This document shows positions 25,718 through 36,830 of a DNA stretch of 64,000 bases, one piece after another. The position numbers and the translations under genes are program-made. The stretch is taken from positions 124,001 through 188,000 of the forward strand of contig NZ_QPHL01000012.1 in NCBI RefSeq assembly GCF_003335675.1, written 5' to 3'. Position 1 is the first letter of the stretch. Each line of letters opens with the position of its first letter. This DNA comes from Winogradskyella sp. KYW1333 (lineage in GTDB: Bacteria > Bacteroidota > Bacteroidia > Flavobacteriales > Flavobacteriaceae). Below the pieces are notes generated by a model, which saw nothing but the letters and a program-made list of their open reading frames with translations, ran no database searches and was not told the origin of the DNA.

Positions 25718-26629
25718 TTAATCCTTTCGATTAAAAATAAATCTTAACATAACTTCATGTGTGCCATTGCTATTGTTTGAAATTTCATCTCTGGTAGAAC
25801 TTTCGTAAGCATAACCAATATCCATCCAATCTGCGACATTTATCATCATTAAGCCCCCAAATGCCTTGTCTGTACGGTAATTAAGACCTACTTCAAATCT
25901 GTTATAAAATCTAAACGCGCCTGTCAGGTCCAAGGATAACGGTGAGCCGCCAACATACCTTATCATAGTAGAAGGCCTAAACTCTGTAGTGTTACTTAAT
26001 CTAAAATTATAGCCCCCTGATAGATATACATGTGCTTCTTGAGTAGCTTGCGTAACTCGGCCATCTGCCTCATCTAATCGTTCTGTAGATAAAATTCTTG
26101 GAACGGACAATGATATAAAATACTTATCATGCTTTAAGTAAGCCCCAGCACCAAAATTTGGTCTAAATCCACTATCAATATTTCCTAAAGCAGGGTCGTC
26201 TGGTAAACCAATATTTGTAAGATTGTTGCGGTCTATATTATAAGTACTACCGCCTGCTTTAAGTCCTAAAAATAAATCAGTTGTCTCAGAAACTGTTAGA
26301 TTATAAGAAAAATCTATATTAAAGCCTGTTTGACTTTCTATAAAAACTTGATCGCTCACAACAGATACTCCAATTCCAATGTTTTCTCCTAGCGGTCTAG
26401 AATAAAAAAAGCTTTGTGTCTCTGGTGCTCCTATAATACTTATCCACTGGCTTCTGAAATTAGAAGTAAGGCTAGTTGTACCATCTGCACCTGCATAGGC
26501 CGGGTTAATAATATTCATTGTATATCTATACATTGAATAGTTAGGTTCTTGTTGAGCATAAATTGATACCGATAAAAGAAATGCTACTACTATAGTCAGT
26601 ATATTTTTATATAAATTCATTGTTTTCAT
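25718..26629 (-). CDS. PorP/SprF family type IX secretion membrane protein
   Basis: The protein of about 303 residues has a signal peptide (MKTMNLYKNILTIVV..., ending SIYAQ) and then an outer membrane barrel pattern. The motif PNYSMYRYTMNIINPAYAG just after the signal is the PorP/SprF hallmark. I use the ATG at 26627-26629; a further ATG three codons in is also possible, and codons further upstream overlap the protease gene. SprF-like proteins deliver type B cargo to the type IX apparatus. Here the gene directly follows, in the same operon, a gene for a large protease with a type B sorting domain, so it is the likely partner of that cargo. Confidence 0.9.
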   Translation of the reverse strand: MKTMNLYKNILTIVVAFLLSVSIYAQQEPNYSMYRYTMNIINPAYAGADGTTSLTSNFRSQWISIIGAPETQSFFYSRPLGENIGIGVSVVSDQVFIESQTGFNIDFSYNLTVSETTDLFLGLKAGGSTYNIDRNNLTNIGLPDDPALGNIDSGFRPNFGAGAYLKHDKYFISLSVPRILSTERLDEADGRVTQATQEAHVYLSGGYNFRLSNTTEFRPSTMIRYVGGSPLSLDLTGAFRFYNRFEVGLNYRTDKAFGGLMMINVADWMDIGYAYESSTRDEISNNSNGTHEVMLRFIFNRKD

Positions 26630-26649
26630 TTTATTCAAGTTATCTCTGC

Positions 26650-29600
26650 TTAAAGTGTTAAATAAATCCATCCTGTTAATACCACAGTACCATCACCATT
26701 TTGATCTACCTGATAATAATAGGAACCTGTTGGAAGCGTATCACCACTATAAGTTCCATTCCAGTCGTTATTATATCCTATTGTACTAAATACTTCCCTA
26801 CCCCAACGATTATAAACCTTGATGACGGCATTTGGAAATCTATTGGCATTAATTATAAACCATGAATCATTGATACCATCACCATTTGGAGTTAAAATAT
26901 CATTTATAATTAAACCGTCACATGCATCCCCTACACCATTACCATTAACATCTTTTTGATCTGGATTAGCATCAAATTGACAGTTATCGTTAAGATCTAA
27001 TACACCATCGTTATCATCATCTTCATCACAAATATCTCCTAATCCATCCATATCATTATCATCTTGATCTGGATTTGGAGTCGTCACACAATTATCAACT
27101 GTATTTAGAACGCCATCTCCGTCTATGTCAGGATCACAAACATCACCTATACCGTCACCATCTAAATCTGCTTGATCCGTATTTGGTGTCTCTGGACAAT
27201 TATCATCATCATTAGCAATTGTATCTCCATCTAAATCATTTGGGTCCCTAGTTCCACAAACCTCTAGCGTAAATTCCTCAATACTACCGCCATCTAGAGC
27301 CCCGAAGGTATCCGTAACTGTTAAAGTCCAAATACCAGGAGAAAAGTCTCCATTAAAATCATTCAAATCTCCCTCAGGTAAGAAGGAACCTGTAAATGGT
27401 GCCGATCCGCCTGTTATCGGTATAGTAGCGTCCATATCAAACGTGGTATTGATATAGTCTTGTGCAAATGGTGCCCCATTCCCTGTTGATAATTCAACTT
27501 CAACACCTGTAGGACTAGTTAAAAATAAATCCAAGTCGTTAACCCAAGTGTGTGGAATATTCACACTTACATTAACATCATTTATAATTAGGATTTCAAA
27601 AATTTCTACTGTTACAGTATAAGTAGCATCATCACCATTATCTGCTATTGGGACAGGTGTGTCTGCTGAGGTTTGGCTATCACACTCAATATCACATACA
27701 TCTCCTATTCCATTATTATTGAAATCTGATTGGTCTGGATTTGGTGTTTCAGGACAATTATCGTTTGCATTGATAATACCATCACCATCAATATCATCGT
27801 CACATACATCTCCCAATCCATCATTATCAATATCAGATTGATCAGTATTTGCAACATTGGGACAATTATCTGATTCGTTAGGTACACCATCATTATCTAG
27901 ATCAAGTTGGGGGCTACCGCATATTTCAAGTGTCCAATTATCTATGGTTCCCGTATCTTGGCCAGCATTGTCAGAAACCTTTAATTGCCAATCTCCACCA
28001 GAAAACGTTCCTATTAATGTACTTAGATCTTCCTCAGGAAGAAACTCACCAGTAAAAGGAGAATTCCCGTCAGTAATCGAAGTAGAGGCTTCAGAAGTAA
28101 AGATCGTATCCACATAATTATCACCATTACCTCCATTACGGTCTGATAAAATAACTTCTGTACCGTTTGGTGATATAAGTGATAGAATCAAATCAGAATT
28201 CCATGTATGGGTAATATTAACAGTTACAGAAATATCTGTAATTAAAGATGTTGTAGGGATATTTATCGTTGATAATGCCCCGTTGGGATTGTTATCGGGA
28301 ATGTTAATTGGAGTATCATTTGAATTATAATCAGTACAAAAGATATTTGCAGTAGTGAATGAGGAAGTAGAATATTCTCCTTGACCACAGTCATTTATGC
28401 TTCTAACTCTCCAAAAATACAAGGTCTCAATATCAAGTGTAACCAAAGTTAATGAGGTTTCAGAAACTGTTTGATTTGCAATAATATTTGAGAAACCTGC
28501 ATCCGTAGCCACATCGATTTCATATGCTGTCGCATTTGGATCTATATCCCACGTAAACAGTGCATTACTAGCTTCAGTATCATCTGATCCATCTGCTGGA
28601 GTTAACAAATTTACTGCACTAAAGTTGGTATCATAAACCGAAAAAGAAACATCAGCAGACTTTGTTATAGCCCCTGAGATACCATTTAATTGAATTGGGT
28701 AATTGCCTATTGATAATCCACTTGTACCAGATATAGTAGCAGTAACTGTAGTTCCGTCATTACTAGCACTTGCTGGAACAAATGTTGCTGTGACACCTGA
28801 TGGAAGTCCTGTAGCACTAAAATCTGTTACACCAGAAAACCCTAAAAACGTATTATAAGTAAAAGTGTAAATTACATCATCTGGTGTACATACATCAACA
28901 TCTGCATCATCAACATTTAATACAAATTCTGATTCTTGTAATGAAAAATTTATTGGATTAACTGCGTAAAAAATATTATTATTCCCTTCAACTTTTACAC
29001 GTAACGCAGAAGAGTCACCTCCTGTTACAGGAACCGTCACTACTTGTTCACCATCGTTTGGAACATTTAAAGCCAGTTCAAAAGGAAAAGTGAACCCACC
29101 GTCTGTAGATAATAAAATATTTACTGTTGGAGTATTCACTGCACCACCATCTGTACCCGCAACATCCCAAGTCACTGTTTGATTTGAACCTGCATCCCAT
29201 GTTACATTTGTTGTTTGAGAGGTTACAACAAATGGCCCTGCTGTATCGTCTACATTTACTGTCATTGTATCAAAATCACTCTGTGGTGATTGGCCAGTCC
29301 CATTAGCGTCACTTCTATCTCTAACAATTAAAGCAAAGTTTAAGGTTCTTGAGACGTTAGAAACGGTTTCCCATGACGAATTATCTAATGTTTCAACAGG
29401 AAATTGCTCAGTTAATTCACTCTCGAGTACACGCTCAATAATAGGCATATAACGGTCTGGAGATGCGCTAGGGGGTCTGGACCTCCATACAGCTCCTGAA
29501 GTTAGATTTGGCCCAAAATTTCCAGACGTTGTTACACCGTTATCTATTTGCTCCCATGTATATGTTAAAACATCTCCTGAATCTGCATCTGTTGCACTTG

Positions 29601-30933
29601 CTCGCAGAACAAATGCTGTACCCACAGGAATTGTGTGATCTTCACCAGCCTCTGCCACAGGAGGGCTGTTCGAAATCGCTGTACCTACCCAACAAGTACG
29701 TGTTTGTAAATTTCCAAGGATTTGTACAATACTATAATAATGAAAATACGGATCTGAATGGTCTTGAACATCGTTTGGCCCTGTAATACCTGCATAACCC
29801 ATAATTGTAGTTCCACTGCCAGGCTCAGCATTTACTCCAGTACCCTCACTACTAAATGAAAATGTATGATTAGCACCCATTTGATGCCCTATTTCATGAG
29901 GTACATAATCTATATCAAAGTAATCAGACATATAAGGTCCGCCGTCATTGTCTAAAAATGAATGCGAAGAAAATCCTGATCCTTTTGCACCATCTACGCA
30001 AACACATCCTATACAACCAGCGTTACCATTGTTTCCTCCATAATTGAATAAATGACCAATATCATAATTTTCTTCACCTACAACATTTGTCAAGGTATTC
30101 TGCAGTTCTCCATTAAAATTCCCACTATATGGATCTGTGTTAGGATCAGTGTAAATAATGTCTGTACCTGTGACCAGCGTAAATGTTACTGCCATATCCA
30201 CTTCAAATACCTCGTTTGATCTGTTCAAAGTAGAAACTACCTGAGCAAGGGCGTCTTCTGCTGCGTTCCCATTACCAGCATTACCATCATCCCAAAAGTC
30301 AGTATATTCTGCTGTTGTTGAAATAGCGATTCTAAATGTCCTTAATATTTGATCATTTGCATCTCTGCTAATTAGATTATTATTTTGAAATGGTATAAAC
30401 TCATCTTCAGTAAAACAGCTAAAATCTTTAATGTTTTCTATTCTTGCATCTCTTGAATAATTGATATATTCTGTGTTGTTAGAATTTGATGAAGGAACGG
30501 TAAAACTAACTGGGTGATATGGTGAAGATATCATGGTCTGCAGCCCTTGTGGAGTAAGGCTAAATCTTGCCCTTACATTTTGGTTATCAATACTATAACC
30601 TAAGTATGTTTTTATATTTGGGTACAGTTCTGATAATTCTGCGGATAAAACTGGTGCTTCAACAACAGCAAATTGTTCAAGTTCACCTTTATAATTTGGA
30701 AGATATATTTTAGCAAAAGAAATAGAGGCAGTTGTACCTCTCATTGGAGCATCATTGAGTTCATCCTTTAATACTTCGATATTAAGCTTAAAAGTTTGAT
30801 AATGCTTGTCATTAAGTTGGTCTATATTGTCATTTACGTTTAAAGTTCGTTGCCAATAATTTTGCTGTGCAAATATTGAAAATACCGTTAAAAACATGGA
30901 TAATGACAAAACAAAATGTAGCTTTGTTTTCAT
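26650..30933 (-). CDS. Secreted reprolysin-like metalloprotease with P-domains, TSP3 repeats and type B T9SS sorting domain
   Basis: The 1427-residue protein has a signal peptide (1-22), a propeptide-like region, and a metalloprotease domain (about 195-420) with the zinc motif [11 protein letters not shown] starting at H346. After it come Ig/Reg-like domains, a fibronectin type III-like domain (about 770-862), and two proprotein-convertase P-domains (about 864-1010 and 1081-1228), each followed by calcium-binding thrombospondin type 3 repeats (DxDxDG, DNCP). The last 85 residues (from [13 protein letters not shown]) form a gliding-motility type B sorting domain. It should be secreted by the type IX system, attached or released, and degrade protein. 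The next gene encodes a PorP/SprF partner. Confidence 0.93.
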   Translation of the reverse strand: MKTKLHFVLSLSMFLTVFSIFAQQNYWQRTLNVNDNIDQLNDKHYQTFKLNIEVLKDELNDAPMRGTTASISFAKIYLPNYKGELEQFAVVEAPVLSAELSELYPNIKTYLGYSIDNQNVRARFSLTPQGLQTMISSPYHPVSFTVPSSNSNNTEYINYSRDARIENIKDFSCFTEDEFIPFQNNNLISRDANDQILRTFRIAISTTAEYTDFWDDGNAGNGNAAEDALAQVVSTLNRSNEVFEVDMAVTFTLVTGTDIIYTDPNTDPYSGNFNGELQNTLTNVVGEENYDIGHLFNYGGNNGNAGCIGCVCVDGAKGSGFSSHSFLDNDGGPYMSDYFDIDYVPHEIGHQMGANHTFSFSSEGTGVNAEPGSGTTIMGYAGITGPNDVQDHSDPYFHYYSIVQILGNLQTRTCWVGTAISNSPPVAEAGEDHTIPVGTAFVLRASATDADSGDVLTYTWEQIDNGVTTSGNFGPNLTSGAVWRSRPPSASPDRYMPIIERVLESELTEQFPVETLDNSSWETVSNVSRTLNFALIVRDRSDANGTGQSPQSDFDTMTVNVDDTAGPFVVTSQTTNVTWDAGSNQTVTWDVAGTDGGAVNTPTVNILLSTDGGFTFPFELALNVPNDGEQVVTVPVTGGDSSALRVKVEGNNNIFYAVNPINFSLQESEFVLNVDDADVDVCTPDDVIYTFTYNTFLGFSGVTDFSATGLPSGVTATFVPASASNDGTTVTATISGTSGLSIGNYPIQLNGISGAITKSADVSFSVYDTNFSAVNLLTPADGSDDTEASNALFTWDIDPNATAYEIDVATDAGFSNIIANQTVSETSLTLVTLDIETLYFWRVRSINDCGQGEYSTSSFTTANIFCTDYNSNDTPINIPDNNPNGALSTINIPTTSLITDISVTVNITHTWNSDLILSLISPNGTEVILSDRNGGNGDNYVDTIFTSEASTSITDGNSPFTGEFLPEEDLSTLIGTFSGGDWQLKVSDNAGQDTGTIDNWTLEICGSPQLDLDNDGVPNESDNCPNVANTDQSDIDNDGLGDVCDDDIDGDGIINANDNCPETPNPDQSDFNNNGIGDVCDIECDSQTSADTPVPIADNGDDATYTVTVEIFEILIINDVNVSVNIPHTWVNDLDLFLTSPTGVEVELSTGNGAPFAQDYINTTFDMDATIPITGGSAPFTGSFLPEGDLNDFNGDFSPGIWTLTVTDTFGALDGGSIEEFTLEVCGTRDPNDLDGDTIANDDDNCPETPNTDQADLDGDGIGDVCDPDIDGDGVLNTVDNCVTTPNPDQDDNDMDGLGDICDEDDDNDGVLDLNDNCQFDANPDQKDVNGNGVGDACDGLIINDILTPNGDGINDSWFIINANRFPNAVIKVYNRWGREVFSTIGYNNDWNGTYSGDTLPTGSYYYQVDQNGDGTVVLTGWIYLTL

Positions 30934-31035
30934 AAGTGTTTGTGTAAAAATTTAATTTCCTACGAAAATATACTTTTTTAAATAAACCTTAAAAATATCA
31001 CTTGAATATTATATAGTCTACATAAAAAAAAGAGA

Positions 31036-31944
31036 TTGGTTAAAGAAATAGCAAAAGTAACAACAATTGGCACTTTCGATGGTGTCCATATTGGGCACCA
31101 AAAAATCATAAACAAAGTAGTTAAGCTTGCTAAAAAATTAGGCTTTACACCTATAGTTTTAACGTTGTTTCCTCATCCTAGAATGGTGCTTCAAAACGAC
31201 AATTCTATTAAATTACTAAATACAATTGATGAGCGAATTGATATTTTAAAATCTTATGGTATTGCAGAGGTCATTGTAAAGGAATTTACCCATGAATTTG
31301 CCAACCTGTCTGCTGAAGAATACGTAAAAGACATTTTAATTGATGAGTTAAATACAAAATATATAGTTGTAGGGTATGATCATCATTTTGGGAAAAACAG
31401 AAGTGCCAATATTGAAGATCTAAAAAAATATGCGAAAACATACAATTTTGAAATTAAAGAAATTTCGGCCCAAGACATTAAGGATGTTACTGTCAGTTCT
31501 ACTAAAATTAGAAATGCATTAAATGATGGTAATGTATCATTATCGAATAGTTATTTAGGCTATAATTATTTTATAACTGGTCTAGTTGTAAAAGGTAAAG
31601 GCTTAGGACGCAAATTGGATTTCCCTACCGCTAATATTCAAATTAAAGAATCGTATAAACTTATACCAAAAGATGGTGTATATGTAGTACAATGTCAATT
31701 AAATAGTAGGGTTGTGTTTGGAATGATGAATATTGGCACTAACCCAACAATTAATGATAAAGGAAGATCTATAGAAGTTCATTTCTTTGAATATAACGAG
31801 GATTTATATAATCATAAATTAAAAATCGAATTTTTAAAACGACTGCGAAACGAACAGAAATTTAAAAATCTTGAAGCCCTCAAATCTCAATTAAGAGAAG
31901 ACAGAAAAAGTGCCCTAGAATACATTGAAAAAATGAATGCGTAA
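31036..31944 (+). CDS. ribF: Bifunctional riboflavin kinase / FAD synthetase
   Basis: The 302-residue protein has an N-terminal FAD synthetase domain (about 1-180: TIGTFDGVHIGHQ at residue 9, FPHPRMVL near 47) and a C-terminal flavokinase domain (about 180-300: GRKLDFPTANI, GMMNIGTNPT). It converts riboflavin to FMN and FAD. There is no ATG after the in-frame stop at 31003-31005, so the start is taken as TTG at 31036-31038. The next gene overlaps its end by eight bases. It is divergent from the metalloprotease gene. Confidence 0.93.
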   Translation: MVKEIAKVTTIGTFDGVHIGHQKIINKVVKLAKKLGFTPIVLTLFPHPRMVLQNDNSIKLLNTIDERIDILKSYGIAEVIVKEFTHEFANLSAEEYVKDILIDELNTKYIVVGYDHHFGKNRSANIEDLKKYAKTYNFEIKEISAQDIKDVTVSSTKIRNALNDGNVSLSNSYLGYNYFITGLVVKGKGLGRKLDFPTANIQIKESYKLIPKDGVYVVQCQLNSRVVFGMMNIGTNPTINDKGRSIEVHFFEYNEDLYNHKLKIEFLKRLRNEQKFKNLEALKSQLREDRKSALEYIEKMNA

Positions 31945-33244
31945 GTTTTTATTTAAGCATATTGATAATTCTGGACTTGTAGTTTTTCGCATTGTATTTG
32001 GATTATTGTGTTTCCTAGAATCTGTAGGTGCTGTTTTTACAGGATGGGTAAAACGTACCTTAATTGAACCCGATTTTACATTTTCATTTATTGGTTTCGA
32101 GTGGCTACAACCACTACCTGGTAATTGGATGTATGCTTATTATATAACAATGGGTCTTTTTGGCCTGTTAATAATGGTTGGTTATAAATATAGATTTAGT
32201 ATGCTAATGTTTGCCATTATGTGGACGGCAACATATTTAATGCAAAAATCAGCTTACAACAATCACTATTATTTATTATTTATATTGAGTTTTCTCATGG
32301 TTTTTTTACCAGCACATCGTTATGCTTCAATAGATGCTAAATTGAAACCATCCATTAAACAAATTTCTATGCCTAGTTGGTGTAAGTGGATTTTTGTAAT
32401 TCAACTTTTTATATTGTACACTTATGCTTCTATCGCAAAACTTTACCCTGATTGGCTAGACACGTCTGTAATTGAATTACTCATGCGAGGTAAAGCTAAT
32501 TATCCGGTTATTGGAGAACTTCTTCAACAAAAATCAATACACTATTTCATATCATATGGAGGTATTTTGTTTGATGGTCTAATAATTCCATTATTATTAT
32601 TTAAATCAACAAGACGAATTGCTTTTTTCGCTTCTATATTTTTTCATCTGTTCAATTCAATTGTTTTTCAAATTGGCATATTTCCTTACATGTCCTTAGC
32701 CTTTAGTTTATTCTTTTTTAGCCCAGAAACAATTAGAGCTCTGTTTTTAAAGAAAAAACCTCTTTATAAAGAAAATGAAGTCCTTGTGCCTAAATACGGT
32801 AAAGTAATAATTAGTGTCTTTATAATCTATTTTTTAATCCATCTTGCATTGCCATTAAGACATCATTTTTTTCAGGATGATGTACTTTGGACAGAAGAAG
32901 GTCATAGATTATCATGGCGAATGATGTTGCGTGCTAAAAGCGGTAAAGCCAGTTATAAAGTTGTTGATTCTGAAACCACAGAAATATGGCCAATTAAATT
33001 AGAAGACTATTTGACTAAAAAACAGATTAACGGTGCTAGCACAAAACCTGATATTATCTGGCAGTTTGCTCAAATTCTCAAGGAGGATTTTGCCAAAAAA
33101 GATAAAACTGTTGAAGTATACGTAAGAGCCTATATTAGAGTGAATAATCAACCTTCAAAACTTCTCATAGATCCAAATGTAGATTTGGCGAAAGAACAAT
33201 GGTGTCAGTTCAAACATCATGATTGGATTATGCCCTCAAAATAG
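31937..33244 (+). CDS. HTTM-domain membrane protein (vitamin K-dependent carboxylase-like)
   Basis: The 435-residue protein has about seven hydrophobic segments in the first 280 residues with the HTTM pattern: DNSGLVVFRIVFG near residue 9, MQKSAYNNHYYLL near 104, and IQLFILYTYASIAKL near 150, where a Lys and Tyr follow the family pattern. The C-terminal 150 residues are soluble, starting after a single helix near 290. The fold is shared with vertebrate gamma-glutamyl carboxylase, but the bacterial reaction is unknown. The gene overlaps ribF by eight bases, indicating coupling. Confidence 0.85.
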   Translation: MRKFLFKHIDNSGLVVFRIVFGLLCFLESVGAVFTGWVKRTLIEPDFTFSFIGFEWLQPLPGNWMYAYYITMGLFGLLIMVGYKYRFSMLMFAIMWTATYLMQKSAYNNHYYLLFILSFLMVFLPAHRYASIDAKLKPSIKQISMPSWCKWIFVIQLFILYTYASIAKLYPDWLDTSVIELLMRGKANYPVIGELLQQKSIHYFISYGGILFDGLIIPLLLFKSTRRIAFFASIFFHLFNSIVFQIGIFPYMSLAFSLFFFSPETIRALFLKKKPLYKENEVLVPKYGKVIISVFIIYFLIHLALPLRHHFFQDDVLWTEEGHRLSWRMMLRAKSGKASYKVVDSETTEIWPIKLEDYLTKKQINGASTKPDIIWQFAQILKEDFAKKDKTVEVYVRAYIRVNNQPSKLLIDPNVDLAKEQWCQFKHHDWIMPSK

Positions 33245-33334
33245 GGTCGGTTTTGTTTTTATCTGGTTAAATTCTTATTACATTTGTCTTTCATTTTTTA
33301 GCCTGCCCAACGGCATAATTTCAAAGTTACAGAT

Positions 33335-34606
33335 ATGTTACAAGTTGCATTTTTAAGAGCTCATAAAGAAGACATAATAAATCGATTGCAAAAACGAAAT
33401 ATTGATGCTTCAGAGATGGTTAATAATGCCATTTTATTTGATGAAGAACGACGAGCTTTACAGACTAAATTAGATAATGCTAAATCAGAATCTAATAGCA
33501 TATCAAAAGAAATAGGAATTTTATTTAAATCTGGTGAAGTACAGAAAGCAAATGTTTTAAAAGAGAAGACAACGCAATTAAAGGAAGATACCAAAGAACT
33601 TGAACAAGAATTAAATGGTAAAGTTGAAGCTCTCAACAACTTACTTTATACTATACCAAATATTCCTAACACTATTGTTCCTTCTGGTAATACAGATGAA
33701 GATAATGAGGAAGTATATAGAGAAGGTGATATACCCACATTATTTGATGGTGCGTTACCACACTGGGAACTCGCAAAGAAATACGACATTATTGATTTTG
33801 AGCTTGGTAATAAAATTACTGGTGCCGGTTTCCCTGTATATAAAGGTAAAGGTGCAAAATTACAGCGTGCACTAATTACTTATTTCTTAGATAAAAATAC
33901 TGAAGCTGGATATACTGAATACCAAGTGCCACATTTGGTAAATGAAGCTTCAGGATTTGGCACAGGTCAATTACCAGACAAAGAGGGGCAAATGTATCAT
34001 GTGGCTGCAGACAATTTATATTTGATCCCTACGGCCGAAGTTCCTGCAACAAATATCTTCAGAAATACAATATTAACTGAGAGTGATCTACCTATAAGTG
34101 TTACTGGCTATACCCCCTGCTTTAGGAGAGAAGCTGGTAGTTATGGTGCACATGTTAGAGGTCTTAACCGGTTGCATCAATTTGATAAAGTAGAGATTCT
34201 TAGAGTGGAGCACCCTAATAATTCTTACCATGCACTAGACGGAATGGTAGAACATGTTAAGGGCATTTTGAAAGAATTAAAATTACCTTATAGAATATTA
34301 CGTCTTTGTGGTGGTGATTTAGGATTTACCTCAGCCCTTACTTATGATTTTGAAGTTTTCTCTACTGCACAAGATCGCTGGTTAGAAATTTCTTCTGTTT
34401 CAAATTTTGAAACTTTCCAGGCTAATCGACTAAAATTACGCTTTAAGAACAATGAAGGTAAAAACGAATTATGCCATACGTTAAATGGAAGTTCATTAGC
34501 ACTACCTAGAGTTTTGGCTGGAATCTTAGAAAATTGTCAGACGAAAAATGGTATAAAAATCCCAGAAATACTAGTACCCTACACAGGTTTTGACCTTATT
34601 TCATAG
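33335..34606 (+). CDS. serS: Serine-tRNA ligase
   Basis: The 423-residue protein is a class II synthetase with an N-terminal coiled-coil arm (about 30-105) that contacts tRNA-Ser. Class II motif 2 appears as TPCFRREAGSYG near residue 265 and motif 3 near residue 390 (NGSSLALPRVLAGILEN in part). TAEVPATN is the serine-binding TxE region. The length is standard. It stands alone on the plus strand, 90 bases after the HTTM gene. Confidence 0.97.
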   Translation: MLQVAFLRAHKEDIINRLQKRNIDASEMVNNAILFDEERRALQTKLDNAKSESNSISKEIGILFKSGEVQKANVLKEKTTQLKEDTKELEQELNGKVEALNNLLYTIPNIPNTIVPSGNTDEDNEEVYREGDIPTLFDGALPHWELAKKYDIIDFELGNKITGAGFPVYKGKGAKLQRALITYFLDKNTEAGYTEYQVPHLVNEASGFGTGQLPDKEGQMYHVAADNLYLIPTAEVPATNIFRNTILTESDLPISVTGYTPCFRREAGSYGAHVRGLNRLHQFDKVEILRVEHPNNSYHALDGMVEHVKGILKELKLPYRILRLCGGDLGFTSALTYDFEVFSTAQDRWLEISSVSNFETFQANRLKLRFKNNEGKNELCHTLNGSSLALPRVLAGILENCQTKNGIKIPEILVPYTGFDLIS

Positions 34607-34735
34607 CACGAAAAACACTTTCTAAAAGACATGTTGTGTTAAAAAAATGTGTTTTTTACCGAATTTTTGTGTATTTCTTCGTTTTTTTATTTATTTTAGT
34701 AATGTGATTAGGCCAAATCAATAACTGACCTAGAA

Positions 34736-34804
34736 ATGAAAAATATAAAACGACTGGTTTTACTCGTGACTTTAGTTGTTATGGTAAGCAAAGTTTTGTT
34801 GTAA
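34736..34804 (+). CDS. Possible 22-residue signal-peptide-like small protein
   Basis: ATG at 34736 opens a frame of 22 codons: a basic start (MKNIKR) followed by a hydrophobic run of Leu and Val up to the stop. This is the shape of a signal peptide or tiny membrane protein. It lies about 100 bases upstream of a strong terminator and no longer frame follows. It could be a genuine microprotein, the stub of a decayed exported-protein gene, or chance. Confidence 0.3.
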   Translation: MKNIKRLVLLVTLVVMVSKVLL

Positions 34805-34906
34805 TACTTAAAGTATTAATAAAATAATACCTAAGAAACCAAGACAAAGTAACTGAATCATATTTAATAACGAATAATGATTAATAGCACATTTATTTTG
34901 CTGGTC

Positions 34907-34940
34907 AAAATGCCTAAACGTTAAGTTTAGGCATTTTTTT
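34907..34940 (+). terminator. Strong terminator downstream of the 22-codon ORF
   Basis: A 13-pair stem AAAATGCCTAAAC/GTTTAGGCATTTT (34907-34919 with 34925-34937) runs into T residues. It lies 58 bases upstream of the TPR gene and 300 bases after serS. Confidence 0.85.
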
Positions 34941-34997
34941 ATCATAAAATTTACAATATCTGGTTGAGCCGTTTGTTATATTTACAAAAAGATTGGC

Positions 34998-36782
34998 ATG
35001 CGCAAAGTACTTTTAACATTAATGTTACTTATAGAAGTTCATTTTGGAAATGCTCAAAACAATGAAATTCTAGCAGACAGCTATTATAAAAAAGGCGAGT
35101 TTAAAAAAGCCTTAATCATTTACCAAAACCTACTTAAAGAAAAACCATATAGTTATAATTATATTTTTAAAGTTGTAGATACGCACCAACAACTCGAGCA
35201 ATTTGATATGGCGGAAGACATCCTTGTACAAAAATTAGCTAAAAGAAGAAATCCAACTCTTATTGTAGAACTAGGTTATAATTATCAACTCAGAGATAGT
35301 CTGGACAAAGCACACATACTTTATAAAGAAGCAATTACTTACATAAACGAAAAACCGAATTACATATATAGTATTGCAAGAAAATTTGAAGAACACTCTC
35401 TCCTAGACGAAGCAATAAAAATCTACAACAAGGCAAAGCAATTAACTCCTGATAAAAACTATAATATTCAACTCGCCAGAATATATGGAGATCAAGGGGA
35501 CGTTGAGAAGATGTTTGAAAACTATATTGAATATATAGACTATAAACCAAATTATCTTAACAACATAAAACGGTCTGTTAGTGATTTTATATCTGAAAAT
35601 AAGGACAATGAAAATAATGTTTTTTTAAGACGTCAACTCCTAAAAAAATTACAACAAAATCCTAGTTCGTATTGGTATGAAATGCTAAGTTGGCTATATG
35701 TACAAGAGAAAGCTTATGCTAAATCCTTTATACAGGAAAAAGCTATATATAAACGAAATCCTGAAAGTTTAGATCGTATTTTAGAACTCGCTATCACTGC
35801 ACTTAATGATAGTGATAATGACACAGCAAAGGATATTTTTAACTACATATTAAAAACTACTTTAGACCCAAGTACAGCTCTTACCGCACATCAGTTCATT
35901 CTACAGATAGATTCTAAAAATGAGGATAAAAAATCTCTAGATCGGATTGAGGAAAAGTACAAGGAATTATTTCAAACATTTGGACTTTCTGAGTTAACAT
36001 TATCACTTCAATTAGCTTATGGTAAATTTCTGGCGTTTTATCAAAAAGATACTGACGCCGCGACAAAATTTCTCAGAAAAAGTATGAAATTGAATATAAG
36101 TGACTATCAGAAAGCTACTGTAAAATTATTGCTTGCTGATGTACTCGTTTTACAAGAAAAGTTTAACGAAGCACTGATATTTTATTCTCAAATTCAGGCC
36201 AATTTAAAAAACAGTATTATCTCTCAAGAGGCAAGATTTAAGGTTGCTAAAACAAGTTATTATAAAGGTGATTTTGACTGGGCAGAATCACAGCTCAAAA
36301 TACTCAAATCATCTACTTCTCAATTAATTGCTAACGACGCTTTAGATCTTAAACTTCTCATTTCTGACAACAAATATGAAGATAGCACCAGAACAGCTCT
36401 GAAACTATATGCAAAGTCAGACCTGTATACATTTCAAAATAAAACAGACAAAGCAATCTCCATTTTAGATAAAATTCTAGCAGAACATAAAGGAGAGAGT
36501 ATAATTGATCAAGCTTTATATCAACAAGCAAAATTGTATGAAAAAAAGAAGCTTTTTAATAAAGCCGAAGCCAATTATCTTTTAATTATTAAAGATTTTA
36601 GAGAAGAGATTTTAATAGATGATGCCTTGTACCATTTAGCAGAACTTTACAACACATTTCTTTCAAAAACTGAAGATGCTAAAGCTAATTACGAACGTAT
36701 AATCTTCGAACACGAGGATAGTATTTACTTCATAGACGCAAGGAAGAAATTTAGAATGTTAAGAGGAGATCCTATAAATTAG
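34998..36782 (+). CDS. Exported tetratricopeptide-repeat protein
   Basis: The 594-residue protein has a signal peptide ending near residue 20 (HFGNAQ) and then TPR-type helical repeats along its whole length. Examples are DSYYKKGEFKKALIIYQ near residue 27, a repeat near 118-150 and a last set near 490-580 (ALYQQAKLYEKKKLFNKAEA). It resembles TPR/YbgF-like periplasmic or outer-membrane scaffold proteins of Bacteroidetes. The binding partner is unknown. The gene is followed 48 bases later by a DUF4286 gene. Confidence 0.82.
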   Translation: MRKVLLTLMLLIEVHFGNAQNNEILADSYYKKGEFKKALIIYQNLLKEKPYSYNYIFKVVDTHQQLEQFDMAEDILVQKLAKRRNPTLIVELGYNYQLRDSLDKAHILYKEAITYINEKPNYIYSIARKFEEHSLLDEAIKIYNKAKQLTPDKNYNIQLARIYGDQGDVEKMFENYIEYIDYKPNYLNNIKRSVSDFISENKDNENNVFLRRQLLKKLQQNPSSYWYEMLSWLYVQEKAYAKSFIQEKAIYKRNPESLDRILELAITALNDSDNDTAKDIFNYILKTTLDPSTALTAHQFILQIDSKNEDKKSLDRIEEKYKELFQTFGLSELTLSLQLAYGKFLAFYQKDTDAATKFLRKSMKLNISDYQKATVKLLLADVLVLQEKFNEALIFYSQIQANLKNSIISQEARFKVAKTSYYKGDFDWAESQLKILKSSTSQLIANDALDLKLLISDNKYEDSTRTALKLYAKSDLYTFQNKTDKAISILDKILAEHKGESIIDQALYQQAKLYEKKKLFNKAEANYLLIIKDFREEILIDDALYHLAELYNTFLSKTEDAKANYERIIFEHEDSIYFIDARKKFRMLRGDPIN

Positions 36783-36794
36783 GGTTATATCACT

Positions 36795-36802
36795 TACTTT
36801 TG
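36795..36802 (+). promoter_or_regulatory. Candidate -7 element for the DUF4286-rsmA-mgtE run
   Basis: TACTTTTG followed by CC lies 28 bases before the DUF4286 ATG and matches TAnnTTTG. No TTG was found at -33. Confidence 0.4.
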
Positions 36803-36830
36803 CCAAATACTATACTAGAAAACAATTTCA

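Larger units (their letters stand above)
34607..34997. other. Intergenic region after serS (391 bases)
   Basis: The stretch holds T-rich sequence, a 22-codon ORF with signal-peptide character (34736-34804), a small palindrome AATACTT-A-AAGTATT directly after it, and a strong terminator at 34907-34940. It looks like a short independent transcription unit between serS and the TPR gene, but no exact promoter match was found. Confidence 0.45.

Noticed and set aside
29508-29786. 92-codon plus-strand open frame
   Set aside because: Antisense to the metalloprotease domain, with no domain of its own.
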